Origin: Acidimicrobiia bacterium
Lineage (GTDB): Bacteria; Actinomycetota; Acidimicrobiia; Acidimicrobiales; Bin134
Direction: 5' to 3'
Assembly: GCA_009843565.1 (NCBI GenBank)
Contig: VYDF01000005.1
Location: 1-14,404, forward strand
Length of the DNA: 14,404 nt
Both the position numbers and the translations under genes were made by a program. A model generated the notes under the pieces. The model was not told where the DNA came from. It saw nothing but the letters and a program-made list of their open reading frames with translations, and did not search any database. Shown piece by piece: positions 6,856-14,158 of the stretch (position 1 is its first letter; the number at the start of each line of letters is the position of its first letter).

Positions 6856-7514
6856 CCACTGCTGATCAAACCTCTCAGCAATGAAGCACCGTCGGTGCTT
6901 CCCAACAACGGGTGAGCGGCACGCTCAGGGTGGGGCATCAGCCCTACTACGTTGCCGTTTTCGTTGCTAATTCCGGCAATATCGGCGGTTGCCCCATTGG
7001 GGTTGTCCTGATAGGTGAGCACGATTTGGTCTTTGTCGCGCAATTGGGCCAGTACTTGTTCTGAGCAAATGAAGTTGCCTTCAAAGTGGTTGATGGGGAT
7101 ATTGAGTTCATCGCCAATGGATAAGTCCCGAGTGAGTATCGAACCCGTTGAATTCACTCGCAACATTGTGGGCTGACACAGGAATTTGAGTCCTCGATTC
7201 TTGTAAAGGGCTCCGGGCAATAATTGAGCCTCAGTAAGAATCTGGAATCCATTGCAGATGCCCACCACCGGCCCTCCTTCGCGGGCAAAGCGCTCAACCG
7301 CGTCCATGATGGGGGAGAAACGTGCCATTGCCCCGGTACGGAGGTAGTCACCATGGGCAAAGCCTCCGGGCAACACCACTGCGTCGACATCTCCAAGGCC
7401 AGAGTCTTTGTGCCACAAAAGCTCCCCAGAACCTCCAATCGTGTCTACCGCTTCCACCACATCCTGTTCGCAGTTGGAGCCAGGAAACACCACCACACCG
7501 ACCTTGGTGGTCAT
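6852..7514 (-). CDS. purQ: FGAM synthase glutaminase subunit PurQ
   Basis: PurQ hydrolyses glutamine and passes ammonia to PurL in the PurSQL complex. The 220-residue product is a class I (triad) glutamine amidotransferase of normal length: it begins TKVGVVVFPGSNCEQD, has the oxyanion segment LPGGFAHGDYLR (48-59), the nucleophile Cys87 in VVGICNGFQIL, and His195 and Glu197 in MPHPER. ATG at 7514 is preferred because family members start just before the first strand; an in-frame TTG at 7535 would add 7 residues. A G-rich run (7524-7520) may be the ribosome binding site. It follows purS by 34 bases, one of the few purine junctions here without overlap. Base composition is lower in GC (about 45-55% in sampled lines) than in purA, purB or purD. 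Its 3' end overlaps the convergent gene by 3 bases and contains a stem-loop. Confidence 0.97.
   Translation of the reverse strand: MTTKVGVVVFPGSNCEQDVVEAVDTIGGSGELLWHKDSGLGDVDAVVLPGGFAHGDYLRTGAMARFSPIMDAVERFAREGGPVVGICNGFQILTEAQLLPGALYKNRGLKFLCQPTMLRVNSTGSILTRDLSIGDELNIPINHFEGNFICSEQVLAQLRDKDQIVLTYQDNPNGATADIAGISNENGNVVGLMPHPERAAHPLLGSTDGASLLRGLISSG
6883..6901. repeat. Stem-loop in the 3' end of purQ
   Basis: GAAGCACC and GGTGCTTC form a perfect 8-bp stem around GTC. It lies inside the last codons of purQ and 27 bases beyond the stop of the plus-strand gene at 6457-6855. Neither strand has a following T-run, so it is at best an atypical terminator; it could slow polymerase or protect a 3' end on either strand (inference). 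Confidence 0.45.
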
Positions 7515-7548
7515 TGGCGCCCCCGGCTGGAGCAAACAACGAAAATTG

Positions 7549-7809
7549 TCATGACACTGGACTCAGAGAAATGTCCACGTCTTCGATAACCGGATTGGCC
7601 AAAAAGCGCTCGCACATGGCCTCCACCTGTTGAAGGGCATCGGCTTCATTTGAAGCTTCCACCACAAACCGCAGGCTCTTTCCCACCCGAACGCCGCTCA
7701 CGCCGCCAAACCCAAGCGCGGGCAGCGCCCGCTCGATGGTCAAACCCTCCGGGTCGGCTATTCCGTCACGAAGGCTTACCTCAACGGCCACATCGAACGC
7801 GGTGCTCAT
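7549..7809 (-). CDS. purS: FGAM synthase accessory subunit PurS
   Basis: PurS is the small dimeric subunit that holds PurQ and PurL together and helps ammonia transfer. The 86-residue product has the usual length and pattern: a first strand FDVAVEVSLRDGIADPEG, the helix segment TIERALPALGF, the glycine turn GGVSGVRVGKSLRFVVEA, then helix ADALQQVEAMCERFLANPV and a closing strand IEDVDISL. The ATG at 7809 overlaps the purC stop as ATGA, so translation is probably coupled to purC. It is followed by purQ, its partner, after 34 bases. Presence of purS agrees with the small form of PurL. Confidence 0.96.
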   Translation of the reverse strand: MSTAFDVAVEVSLRDGIADPEGLTIERALPALGFGGVSGVRVGKSLRFVVEASNEADALQQVEAMCERFLANPVIEDVDISLSPVS

Positions 7810-8696
7810 GAGCCGCCGGGCCAGTCGGCGAAGCTGCGGCCGGTGATGATCTCATAGGCGCTCACATACCGATCTGCGCTGGCCTGCACCACCTCGTCGG
7901 GCAGCGGCGGCGGGGGGTACTGCTTGTCCCAATCCAGCGTGCTGAGATAGTCGCGCACCGGCTGCTTGTCGTACGACGGCGGTGTGGCCCCCGGCACCCA
8001 GCCGTCCACCGGCCAGAAGCGGGAGGAGTCGGGCGTGAGCACCTCATCGGCCACCACCAGAGTCCCGTTCACCAGTCCCATCTCGAACTTGGTGTCGGCG
8101 ATGATGATGCCCTTTTGGGCGGCAGCATCGGATGCCCGGCGATACAGCTCCAGCGACGCCGACCGGGCCTGCTCGGCCAGATCAGGGCCCACCAACTCCA
8201 CCGCCTGGTCGTAGGAGATATTTTCGTCGTGGCCGGATTCAGCCTTGGTGGAGGGAGTGAACACCGGCTCGGGCAGCTTGTCGGATTCCCGGAGCCCAGA
8301 GGGCAAGGCCTGGCCGTGCATGGTGCCCTGGGCCTTGTACTCCTTCCAGGCCGATCCGCTCAGATACCCCCGCACAATGCACTCGATGGGCAGCATTTCG
8401 GCCCGTCGACACAGCATGGTCCGCCCGGCCACCCCGTTGGCCTGGGCCTCGGGGGGGAAGTCAGCCACGTCGGTGGAAATGAGATGACTGGGCAGCACGT
8501 CGGCCAAGGTCTCAAACCAATAGGCCGACATTGCGGTCAGCACCCGCCCCTTCTCGGGGACGGGCTCGTCCATCACCACGTCGACCGCCGAGATGCGATC
8601 AGAGGCAATCATCAACAGCCGGCCGTCGCCGGCGTCGAAAATGTCGCGGACCTTGCCGGAATGAACCGGGGGAAGGCTGATGTTCTTGGTGCTCAT
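7806..8696 (-). CDS. purC: SAICAR synthetase
   Basis: PurC joins CAIR and aspartate using ATP to give SAICAR. The 296-residue protein is of the longer form (shorter bacterial ones are about 240). Motifs in order are SGKVRDIFD (13-21) and MIASDRISAVDVV of the ATP domain, then IECIVRGYLSGSAWKEY, FTPSTKAESGHDENIS and IIIADTKFEMG, all characteristic of the family. ATG at 8696 overlaps the purB stop as ATGA, with GGAG (8708-8705) 8 bases upstream inside purB. Its stop overlaps the purS start in the same way. PurB, which acts on its product, is encoded directly upstream. Confidence 0.98.
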   Translation of the reverse strand: MSTKNISLPPVHSGKVRDIFDAGDGRLLMIASDRISAVDVVMDEPVPEKGRVLTAMSAYWFETLADVLPSHLISTDVADFPPEAQANGVAGRTMLCRRAEMLPIECIVRGYLSGSAWKEYKAQGTMHGQALPSGLRESDKLPEPVFTPSTKAESGHDENISYDQAVELVGPDLAEQARSASLELYRRASDAAAQKGIIIADTKFEMGLVNGTLVVADEVLTPDSSRFWPVDGWVPGATPPSYDKQPVRDYLSTLDWDKQYPPPPLPDEVVQASADRYVSAYEIITGRSFADWPGGS

Positions 8697-10093
8697 AGGA
8701 TCGACTCCGGTTGGTATGAAGATGCGTTGGGATTTTGGGCGGCCAGCTCTTGGGCATTGGCCGCAAAAGCTCGGGCTTGAATGGACGCCGCTCCGGTCAA
8801 CGCCAAGAGCTGGCTCTTGATCTGATCGACGTCGGCAGAAGCAATCGGCAACCTCTCGTCATCGGCGATGGCGGAGAAGAACCCGTCCCCCTTGGGAACA
8901 TGCTCTGAGATGATGCGATGGGCTTCTTCCCGGCCCGCTCCAGCGGCTACCGAGGCCATCAGCACCCGAGTGGCGGTGAGCGTCGGCAGGCTGGCGTCCA
9001 GCTCCGCGGCGACCTCGTCTTCGAACACCGCAAGCTCATTGAGCACCACCAGCACCGCTTCGAGCTGGCCGTCGAGGGCGAAGAACGCTCCGGGCAGAGC
9101 CACCCGGCGCACCACAGAGCAGCTCACATCGCCTTCGTTCCACTGATCACCCACTAGCGCGGCCACCATGTCGGCGTAGCCCTTCACCACCGCGGAGAGT
9201 CCGCAGATGCGCTCAGAGGTGCGGGCGTTGCGCTTGCCCGGCATGGCCGACGAGCCCACTTGCCCGGCTTGGAATCCCTCGGAGATCAACCCGTGACCAG
9301 CCATGAGCCGGATAGTGCGGGCCAGGTTGGCTGGCGCCGACGATGCCTGCACGAGGGCGGTAACCACGTCGTAGTCCAGCGACCTCGGATACACCTGCCC
9401 CACGCTGCCCATCGTGGCCTCAAATTCAAGGCTGGCAGCCATTCTTTGCTCCAGTTCAGCCACTTTTCCCGCGTCGCTGAGAAACAGATCAAGCTGATCT
9501 TGCTGGGTGCCCACCGGGCCTTTGAGGCCGCGCAGTCGGTAACGGCCCAGCAGATCCTCAATCCGGTCTTGAGCAGCCAGCGCCTCTTCGCCGTAGTTGG
9601 CGAAGCGCTTGCCCAAGGTGGTGGCCTGAGCAGGCACGTTGTGGGATCGGCCCACCATCACCAGCTCGGCATGGGTGTCGGCCTGTCGGCCTAGGGCACA
9701 CACCACCGCCACCAGCTTGTCCCGCACCAGCCGCAGGGAGTCGCGGATCTGAAGCTGCTCAATGTTCTCAGTGAGGTCGCGAGACGTCATCCCCTTGTGG
9801 ATGTGCTCGTAGCCGGCCAGTGCGCAGAACTCCTCGATGCGGGCCTTCACATCGTGGCGGGTGACTTGCTCCCGCTGCCGGATGGAATCCAAGTCCACCT
9901 GATCTATGGCCGCTCGGTAAGCATCTACCACCCCATCGGGCACCTCGATCCCGAGGTCCCGCTGGGCCTCCAGCACCGCCACCCATAGTCGGCGCTCGGC
10001 TTTGACCTTGCCCTCCGGCGACCAGATGGCCGCCATCGCCGCGCTGGCGTAGCGATCAGCCAAAACGTCGGGAATCTGGTCTTTGTCAGCCAC
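8693..10093 (-). CDS. purB: Adenylosuccinate lyase
   Basis: PurB releases fumarate from SAICAR and from adenylosuccinate, so it serves both the IMP pathway and the AMP branch (with PurA). The 466-residue protein belongs to the fumarase/aspartase superfamily: HKGMTSRDLTEN (99-110), GRSHNVPAQATTLGKRFA (148-165, with the conserved His151) and the signature loop GSSAMPGKRNARTSE (280-294), whose Ser281/Ser282 region holds the catalytic serine. In the second motif Val stands where Gln is usual (compare H-x-Q-P-A-Q in human ADSL), which may be clade-typical. The start is GTG at 10093, overlapping the purE stop in the octamer GTGGCTGA; no clear ribosome binding site is seen, which fits coupled translation. 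Its own stop overlaps purC as ATGA. Confidence 0.98.
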   Translation of the reverse strand: MADKDQIPDVLADRYASAAMAAIWSPEGKVKAERRLWVAVLEAQRDLGIEVPDGVVDAYRAAIDQVDLDSIRQREQVTRHDVKARIEEFCALAGYEHIHKGMTSRDLTENIEQLQIRDSLRLVRDKLVAVVCALGRQADTHAELVMVGRSHNVPAQATTLGKRFANYGEEALAAQDRIEDLLGRYRLRGLKGPVGTQQDQLDLFLSDAGKVAELEQRMAASLEFEATMGSVGQVYPRSLDYDVVTALVQASSAPANLARTIRLMAGHGLISEGFQAGQVGSSAMPGKRNARTSERICGLSAVVKGYADMVAALVGDQWNEGDVSCSVVRRVALPGAFFALDGQLEAVLVVLNELAVFEDEVAAELDASLPTLTATRVLMASVAAGAGREEAHRIISEHVPKGDGFFSAIADDERLPIASADVDQIKSQLLALTGAASIQARAFAANAQELAAQNPNASSYQPESIL

Positions 10094-10541
10094 CGGCCAT
10101 CTCAGCTCGATGGGCAGCCAGCTTCTCGGCCAGCCCCGCGTCGGTCACCGCCAGAATCTGAATGGCCAGAAGAGCTGCGTTCATGGCCCCGTTGATGGCC
10201 ACGGTGGCCACTGGGATCCCCTTGGGCATCTGCACCGTGGAATACAGGGAATCCACTCCATTCAATGCTCCCCCAGCCAAGGGGACGCCGATCACCGGAA
10301 GAGTGGTCTGGGCCGCAGTGGCCCCTGCCAAGTGAGCGGCCATACCCGCGCCGCAGATGATGGCTCCAAAGCCAGCATCGCGAGCCCCGGCCACAAATTT
10401 ACGGACCTTTTCGGGCGTGCGGTGGGCCGACATGACCTCCCAGTGGCACTCCACCCCGAATTGCTCCAGCGTGATGCGAGCCGGGGCCATGGTGTCTTCG
10501 TCGCTGGAAGACCCCATGATGACGGCGACTCTCAAGCTCAT
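10086..10541 (-). CDS. purE: N5-carboxyaminoimidazole ribonucleotide mutase (PurE class I)
   Basis: PurE moves the carboxyl group of N5-CAIR to give CAIR. The 151-residue protein has the small single-domain form with GSSSDED (10-16), MSAHRTPEKV (37-46, His40 being the catalytic His), GAGMAAHL (64-71), LPVIGVPL (81-88), and the run SLYSTVQMPKGIPVATVAI (98-116), followed by NAALLAIQIL. These are features of class I PurE, which needs PurK to make N5-CAIR; no purK is in this window, so it must lie elsewhere. ATG at 10541 has AAGGGG (10555-10550) 8 bases upstream. It follows purD by 5 bases and overlaps purB by 8. Confidence 0.97.
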   Translation of the reverse strand: MSLRVAVIMGSSSDEDTMAPARITLEQFGVECHWEVMSAHRTPEKVRKFVAGARDAGFGAIICGAGMAAHLAGATAAQTTLPVIGVPLAGGALNGVDSLYSTVQMPKGIPVATVAINGAMNAALLAIQILAVTDAGLAEKLAAHRAEMAGG

Positions 10542-10546
10542 CTCCC

Positions 10547-11818
10547 CTACCCCTTCAAGACGCTTGCCGCCGCCTCGGCGGCGATGTCAAAGCGAACGTA
10601 GCGGCCCGGCCAGTCAATGTGGGTGACCCCGGCGTATGCCCGGCCTCGAGCCGTAGCTAAGTCGGGTCCCTCCCCGGTGATATTGAGCACACGGCCCCCT
10701 GCGGTCACCAACCCTTGGCTGTTCTGACCAGGCGCAACATCGTCAAGTCGGGCTTCGTCGGCCGATGCCACCCCCGCGCAGAACACCGTCACCCCCTCCT
10801 CGGCATTTGCCGCCTCAATCCCAGCAATGAGATCACCGGTGCGGGGGGAGGCGGGGTAGCCCTCGGAAGCGCACACCACTGTTACTGCGGCATCGTCGCT
10901 GTATTGGGGAGATTCACCCAGCGAGCCAGCCGCCGCCCCGGCCAACAGGTCGGCCAGATCAGACCGCAGCCGGGGCAGCACCACCTGGGCCTCGGGGTCG
11001 CCGAAGCGCACGTTGTACTCCAGCACTCTCAAGCCTTGGGGGGTCAGCATGAGCCCGGCATAGAGCACACCCCGATAGTCAATGCCCCGTCGCTGGAGCT
11101 CGGCCAGCGTGGGCAGCACCGCCCGATCCATCACCTCTTCCACCACGTCGGCGCCCGCCACCGGCACCGGTGAGTACGCCCCCATACCGCCGGTGTTGGG
11201 GCCGACATCGCCCTCTCCGATGCGCTTGAAGTCTTGGGCCGGGGCCAGCGGCACGGCGCTATGGCCGTCGCACACGGCCAGCACGGACAGCTCGGGCCCA
11301 GTGAGGCCCTCTTCGATCACCACCCGGCGTCCAGCGTCACCGAATGCCTCCCCCGACAGGTAGGCCCGCACTGCGTCGTCGGCCTCGGCCCGATCCTCGG
11401 TAACCAGCACCCCTTTGCCGGCGGCCAAGCCGTCGGTCTTGATCACAAAAAGGTCGCCCATGCCGTCGAGAAAGCGAAGGGCCCCATCCAACTCGGTGAA
11501 CGAGCCGTGGCCGGCTGTGGGCACTCCCGCGGCCACCAGCAGTTCCTTCATCCACGCCTTGGACCCCTCCAAGTGGGCACCGTCGGCTCCAGGGCCGAAC
11601 ACCAGTCGGCCTGCCGCCCTCAATTCGTCGGCCAAGCCGTCCACCAACGGGGCCTCTGGGCCGATCACATACAGGTCGGCGTCGATCTCAGTGGCTGGAG
11701 CAGGGGTTGAGCCAGGGATACCGGGATTTCCCGGAGTGACCACCACCTCGCCCGACCGGCCCAACACGTGGGCGAGGGCATGCTCACGTCCCCCGCTGCC
11801 GACAACACAGACTCTCAC
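10547..11818 (-). CDS. purD: Phosphoribosylamine-glycine ligase (GAR synthetase)
   Basis: PurD joins phosphoribosylamine and glycine with ATP, the second pathway step. The 423-residue ATP-grasp protein begins MRVCVVGSGGREHALAH, then GPEAPLVDG, LEGSKAWMKELL (ATP-grasp entry), IKTDGLAAGKGVLV, DVGPNTGGMGAYSP and the metal-binding RFGDPEAQ. The GTG at 11818 is chosen because it places the family's first strand at the N-terminus and overlaps the purA stop as GTGA; the frame is open 51 codons further, but that stretch lies in purA coding sequence and is not PurD-like. The N domain is about 15 residues shorter than in E. coli between TPGNPG and GPEAPL (residues 28-59), where a helix is usually found. 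The stop is 5 bases before purE. Confidence 0.97.
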   Translation of the reverse strand: MRVCVVGSGGREHALAHVLGRSGEVVVTPGNPGIPGSTPAPATEIDADLYVIGPEAPLVDGLADELRAAGRLVFGPGADGAHLEGSKAWMKELLVAAGVPTAGHGSFTELDGALRFLDGMGDLFVIKTDGLAAGKGVLVTEDRAEADDAVRAYLSGEAFGDAGRRVVIEEGLTGPELSVLAVCDGHSAVPLAPAQDFKRIGEGDVGPNTGGMGAYSPVPVAGADVVEEVMDRAVLPTLAELQRRGIDYRGVLYAGLMLTPQGLRVLEYNVRFGDPEAQVVLPRLRSDLADLLAGAAAGSLGESPQYSDDAAVTVVCASEGYPASPRTGDLIAGIEAANAEEGVTVFCAGVASADEARLDDVAPGQNSQGLVTAGGRVLNITGEGPDLATARGRAYAGVTHIDWPGRYVRFDIAAEAAASVLKG

Positions 11819-13101
11819 GGCACCGGGCTGAAGGTGATGAACTGGTCTCGACCGGGGCCCACGCCAACCAAGGTGGCGGGCACGCCAGCCTGATCCTCGA
11901 TGAAGCACAGGTAGTCCTCGGCTTTCCGAGGCAACTCCGAGCGGTCGCTGACTCGGCTTAGGTCGGTACACCAGCCGGGCAACTCCTCATAGATCGGCAC
12001 GGCGCGGTGGATCTCCGACTGGTGGTAGGGCATCGAGGTACGGCGCTCTCCGTCCACCTCGTAAGCCACGCACACTCTGATTGGGTCGAGGGCATCCAGC
12101 ACGTCCAACTTGGTGATGGCCAAGTCGGACAGGGAGTTCACCCGTACCGCCTGGCGGAGCATCACGGTGTCGAGCCAACCGCAGCGGCGGCGCCGCTTCG
12201 TGTTGGTGCCATACTCCCGGCCCACGTCCACCAGGTGGTCGCCGATATCGTCGGTCAACTCGCTGGGAAACGGCCCGGAGCCCACCCGGCTGATGTACGC
12301 CTTGGTGACCCCGATCACCCGGTCGATCTGCCGAGGCCCAATCCCCGCTCCCACGCAGGCCCCGCCGGCCACCGGATTAGAGGAGGTGACGAACGGGTAA
12401 GTGCCATGGTCGAGATCCAAGAACATGGCCTGAGCCCCTTCGAAGAGCACGTTCTGGCCCGCCTCGAGGGCATCGTGGAGCAGCCCCACCGTGTCGGCGA
12501 TGTGCGGGGCCAGGCGGGGGCCGCACTCGTCCAGGTACTGGTCGGCCACCGCCTCAAGGTCGAACGGCAATCGGTTGTACACCTTGGCCAGCAGCGGGTT
12601 TTTCTCGTGCAGCACCACGCCGAGCTTCTCCCGGAAGATCTTGGGGTCGAGCAAGTCCTGCACCCGCAGCCCCACCCGAGCCGCCTTGTCGGCATAGGCC
12701 GGGCCGATGCCCCGCTTGGTGGTGCCCAGCTTGTTGCGCCCCAGATGCCGTTCGGCCACAACGTCAAGCGCCTGGTGATAGGGAAAAATGAGATGGGCAT
12801 TGCCGCTGACTTTCAGCTTGCCGCAGTCGACTCCAGCCTCGGCCAACCGTTTCATTTCGTCGATGAGCACGGTGGGATCGATTACCACACCGTTGCCGAT
12901 GACCGGGGTCACATGGGGATAGAGCACCCCACTGGGCACGAGCTGAAGCTTGAAGACCTCTTCGTCCACCACCAAGGTATGGCCAGCATTGTGGCCGCCT
13001 TGGTAGCGCACCACCATGTCCATGTCGCGGGCTAGGAGGTCGGTGAACTTGCCCTTGCCCTCGTCACCCCATTGCGTCCCGACGACCACCGTTGCTGGCA
13101 A
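11815..13101 (-). CDS. purA: Adenylosuccinate synthetase
   Basis: PurA makes adenylosuccinate from IMP, GTP and aspartate, the first AMP-specific step. The 428-residue protein aligns almost without gaps to E. coli numbering: QWGDEGKGK (10-18, Asp13), GGHNAGHT (35-42, His41), TTKRGIGPAYADK (127-139), and KLDVLDALDP in the GTP-binding part. The aspartate/IMP loop reads YGTNTKRRRR (297-306), where E. coli has FGATTGRRRR: Thr300 is Asn and Gly302 is Lys, while Thr301, Arg303 and Arg305 remain. The start is a TTG at 13101 with GGAG (13112-13109) 7 bases upstream; a GTG at 13089 would remove four residues and fits less well. It is the first purine gene after egtD (82-base gap) and overlaps purD by 4 bases. 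Confidence 0.97.
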   Translation of the reverse strand: MPATVVVGTQWGDEGKGKFTDLLARDMDMVVRYQGGHNAGHTLVVDEEVFKLQLVPSGVLYPHVTPVIGNGVVIDPTVLIDEMKRLAEAGVDCGKLKVSGNAHLIFPYHQALDVVAERHLGRNKLGTTKRGIGPAYADKAARVGLRVQDLLDPKIFREKLGVVLHEKNPLLAKVYNRLPFDLEAVADQYLDECGPRLAPHIADTVGLLHDALEAGQNVLFEGAQAMFLDLDHGTYPFVTSSNPVAGGACVGAGIGPRQIDRVIGVTKAYISRVGSGPFPSELTDDIGDHLVDVGREYGTNTKRRRRCGWLDTVMLRQAVRVNSLSDLAITKLDVLDALDPIRVCVAYEVDGERRTSMPYHQSEIHRAVPIYEELPGWCTDLSRVSDRSELPRKAEDYLCFIEDQAGVPATLVGVGPGRDQFITFSPVP

Positions 13102-13183
13102 AGGCCTACTCCATCAGCGTGGCTTACAGACAGACCCTACTCGCACCGCGCCGGTGACTGACCAGCATTAAACCCAAACCGTG
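13102..13183 (-). promoter_or_regulatory. egtD-purA gap, possible purA promoter or leader
   Basis: These 82 bases form the only sizeable gap before the purA-to-purQ block and could hold its promoter, but I see no convincing -35/-10 pair; TAGGGT (13133-13128 region, minus strand) is a weak -10-like match. A short inverted repeat CACCG-CGC-CGGTG (13144-13156) sits in the middle and might be an operator or chance in GC-rich DNA. No T-run and no riboswitch-like structure were recognised. The GGAG before the purA TTG is at 13112-13109. Read-through from egtBD is as likely as a separate promoter. Confidence 0.3.
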
Positions 13184-14158
13184 TCAGCCCACCATGCGAG
13201 ACAAAGTCAGGGCGTAATCCCCCCGAGCGTCGGTCCACAGGCGCTCCATGGCCAAGCCGACACCAGCAAGCTCGGGGCCGATGTTCTCGGGGCGGAATTT
13301 GGCGCTGATCTCTGTGCGCATGCGCTCGTTTTGGGCAAAGTCCACGGTCATTCCCAAACCGCTGATGGTCACCTGCTGAGCACAGCGCGACCGCAGCCAC
13401 ATCTCGATCCACTCCTCTTCAGTATCAAAACGGGCCTCGTGCTCGAACTGCCCCAAGTCGAAGTCGGCACCGAGGCGGTTGTTTATCACCGACAGCACAT
13501 TGCGGTTGAATGCGGCGGTCACGCCATCGGGGTCGTCGTAGGCTGCGATCAGCCGGTCGAGATCCTTCACCAAGTCGAAGCCCAAGAGAAAGGTGTCGCC
13601 TGGCGCCATGGTGTTGGCCACCGCGGCCAGGAAGTCCTTGCGGGGCGCGGGGGGAAAGTTCCCGATGGTGCCTCCCAAGAGCATGACCAGCCGGCAACCG
13701 CCATCGGGTATGTGGCCCAGGTGGTGTTCGAAGTCTCCTACCACGCCGTGGACGGCCAAGCCCTCATAGGCCCCAGCCAGCTCCCCAACCGCGTTTCGCA
13801 GAGTGGCCTCGCTGTTGTCGAACGGCACATAGCGGCGGAGCCTCCCGGTGGCGGCAAGGGCGTCGAGCACGATCCGGGTCTTCTCTGAGGTGCCTGAGCC
13901 CAGTTCGACGACGGTGTCGGCCCCTGACCGCTCGGCTATCACGTCCATCTCGCGTTCGAGGATCTCCCGCTCCCGACGAGTGGGGTAGTAGTCGGGCAGT
14001 CGGGTGATCTGGTCGAACAACTCGCTGCCCCGGTCGTCGTAGAACCACTTGGGGGGCAGTTCCTTGGGACAGGAGACGAGACCCTCGGCCACATCGGCCC
14101 GAAGCGCTTGGTCGATCCAGGCCCGGTCTAGATGGATGTCTACAACAGGCTCAATCAT
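13184..14158 (-). CDS. egtD: L-histidine N-alpha-methyltransferase, ergothioneine synthesis
   Basis: EgtD trimethylates histidine with three SAM to give hercynine, the first step to ergothioneine. The 324-residue length matches the mycobacterial enzyme (about 321). Visible are PPKWFYDDRGSELFDQI (35-51), LPDYYPTRRE (54-63), the SAM site VVELGSGTSEKT (83-94), FDNS (113-116), and GGTIGNF (162-168). Residues known in M. smegmatis EgtD to bind histidine appear here with a +1 offset: Asn167, Tyr207, Glu283 and Ser285 (in RMRTEISAKF). ATG at 14158 overlaps the egtB stop as ATGA; the upstream open frame is only egtB sequence in another phase. No egtC lies between egtB and egtD, unlike mycobacteria, and purA follows after 82 bases. 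Confidence 0.97.
   Translation of the reverse strand: MIEPVVDIHLDRAWIDQALRADVAEGLVSCPKELPPKWFYDDRGSELFDQITRLPDYYPTRREREILEREMDVIAERSGADTVVELGSGTSEKTRIVLDALAATGRLRRYVPFDNSEATLRNAVGELAGAYEGLAVHGVVGDFEHHLGHIPDGGCRLVMLLGGTIGNFPPAPRKDFLAAVANTMAPGDTFLLGFDLVKDLDRLIAAYDDPDGVTAAFNRNVLSVINNRLGADFDLGQFEHEARFDTEEEWIEMWLRSRCAQQVTISGLGMTVDFAQNERMRTEISAKFRPENIGPELAGVGLAMERLWTDARGDYALTLSRMVG

Noticed and set aside
11819..11971. Upstream extension of purD by 51 codons
   Set aside because: Lies in purA coding sequence; the GTG at 11818 gives the normal PurD N-terminus and a GTGA overlap.
12007..13035. Long open frame on the plus strand opposite purA (342 codons)
   Set aside because: Antisense shadow in high-GC DNA; purA is certain on the other strand and the plus-frame translation is low in complexity with no recognisable domain.
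13102..13183. Purine or SAM riboswitch ahead of purA
   Set aside because: The gap is only 82 bases and shows no conserved core or expression platform that I can recognise.
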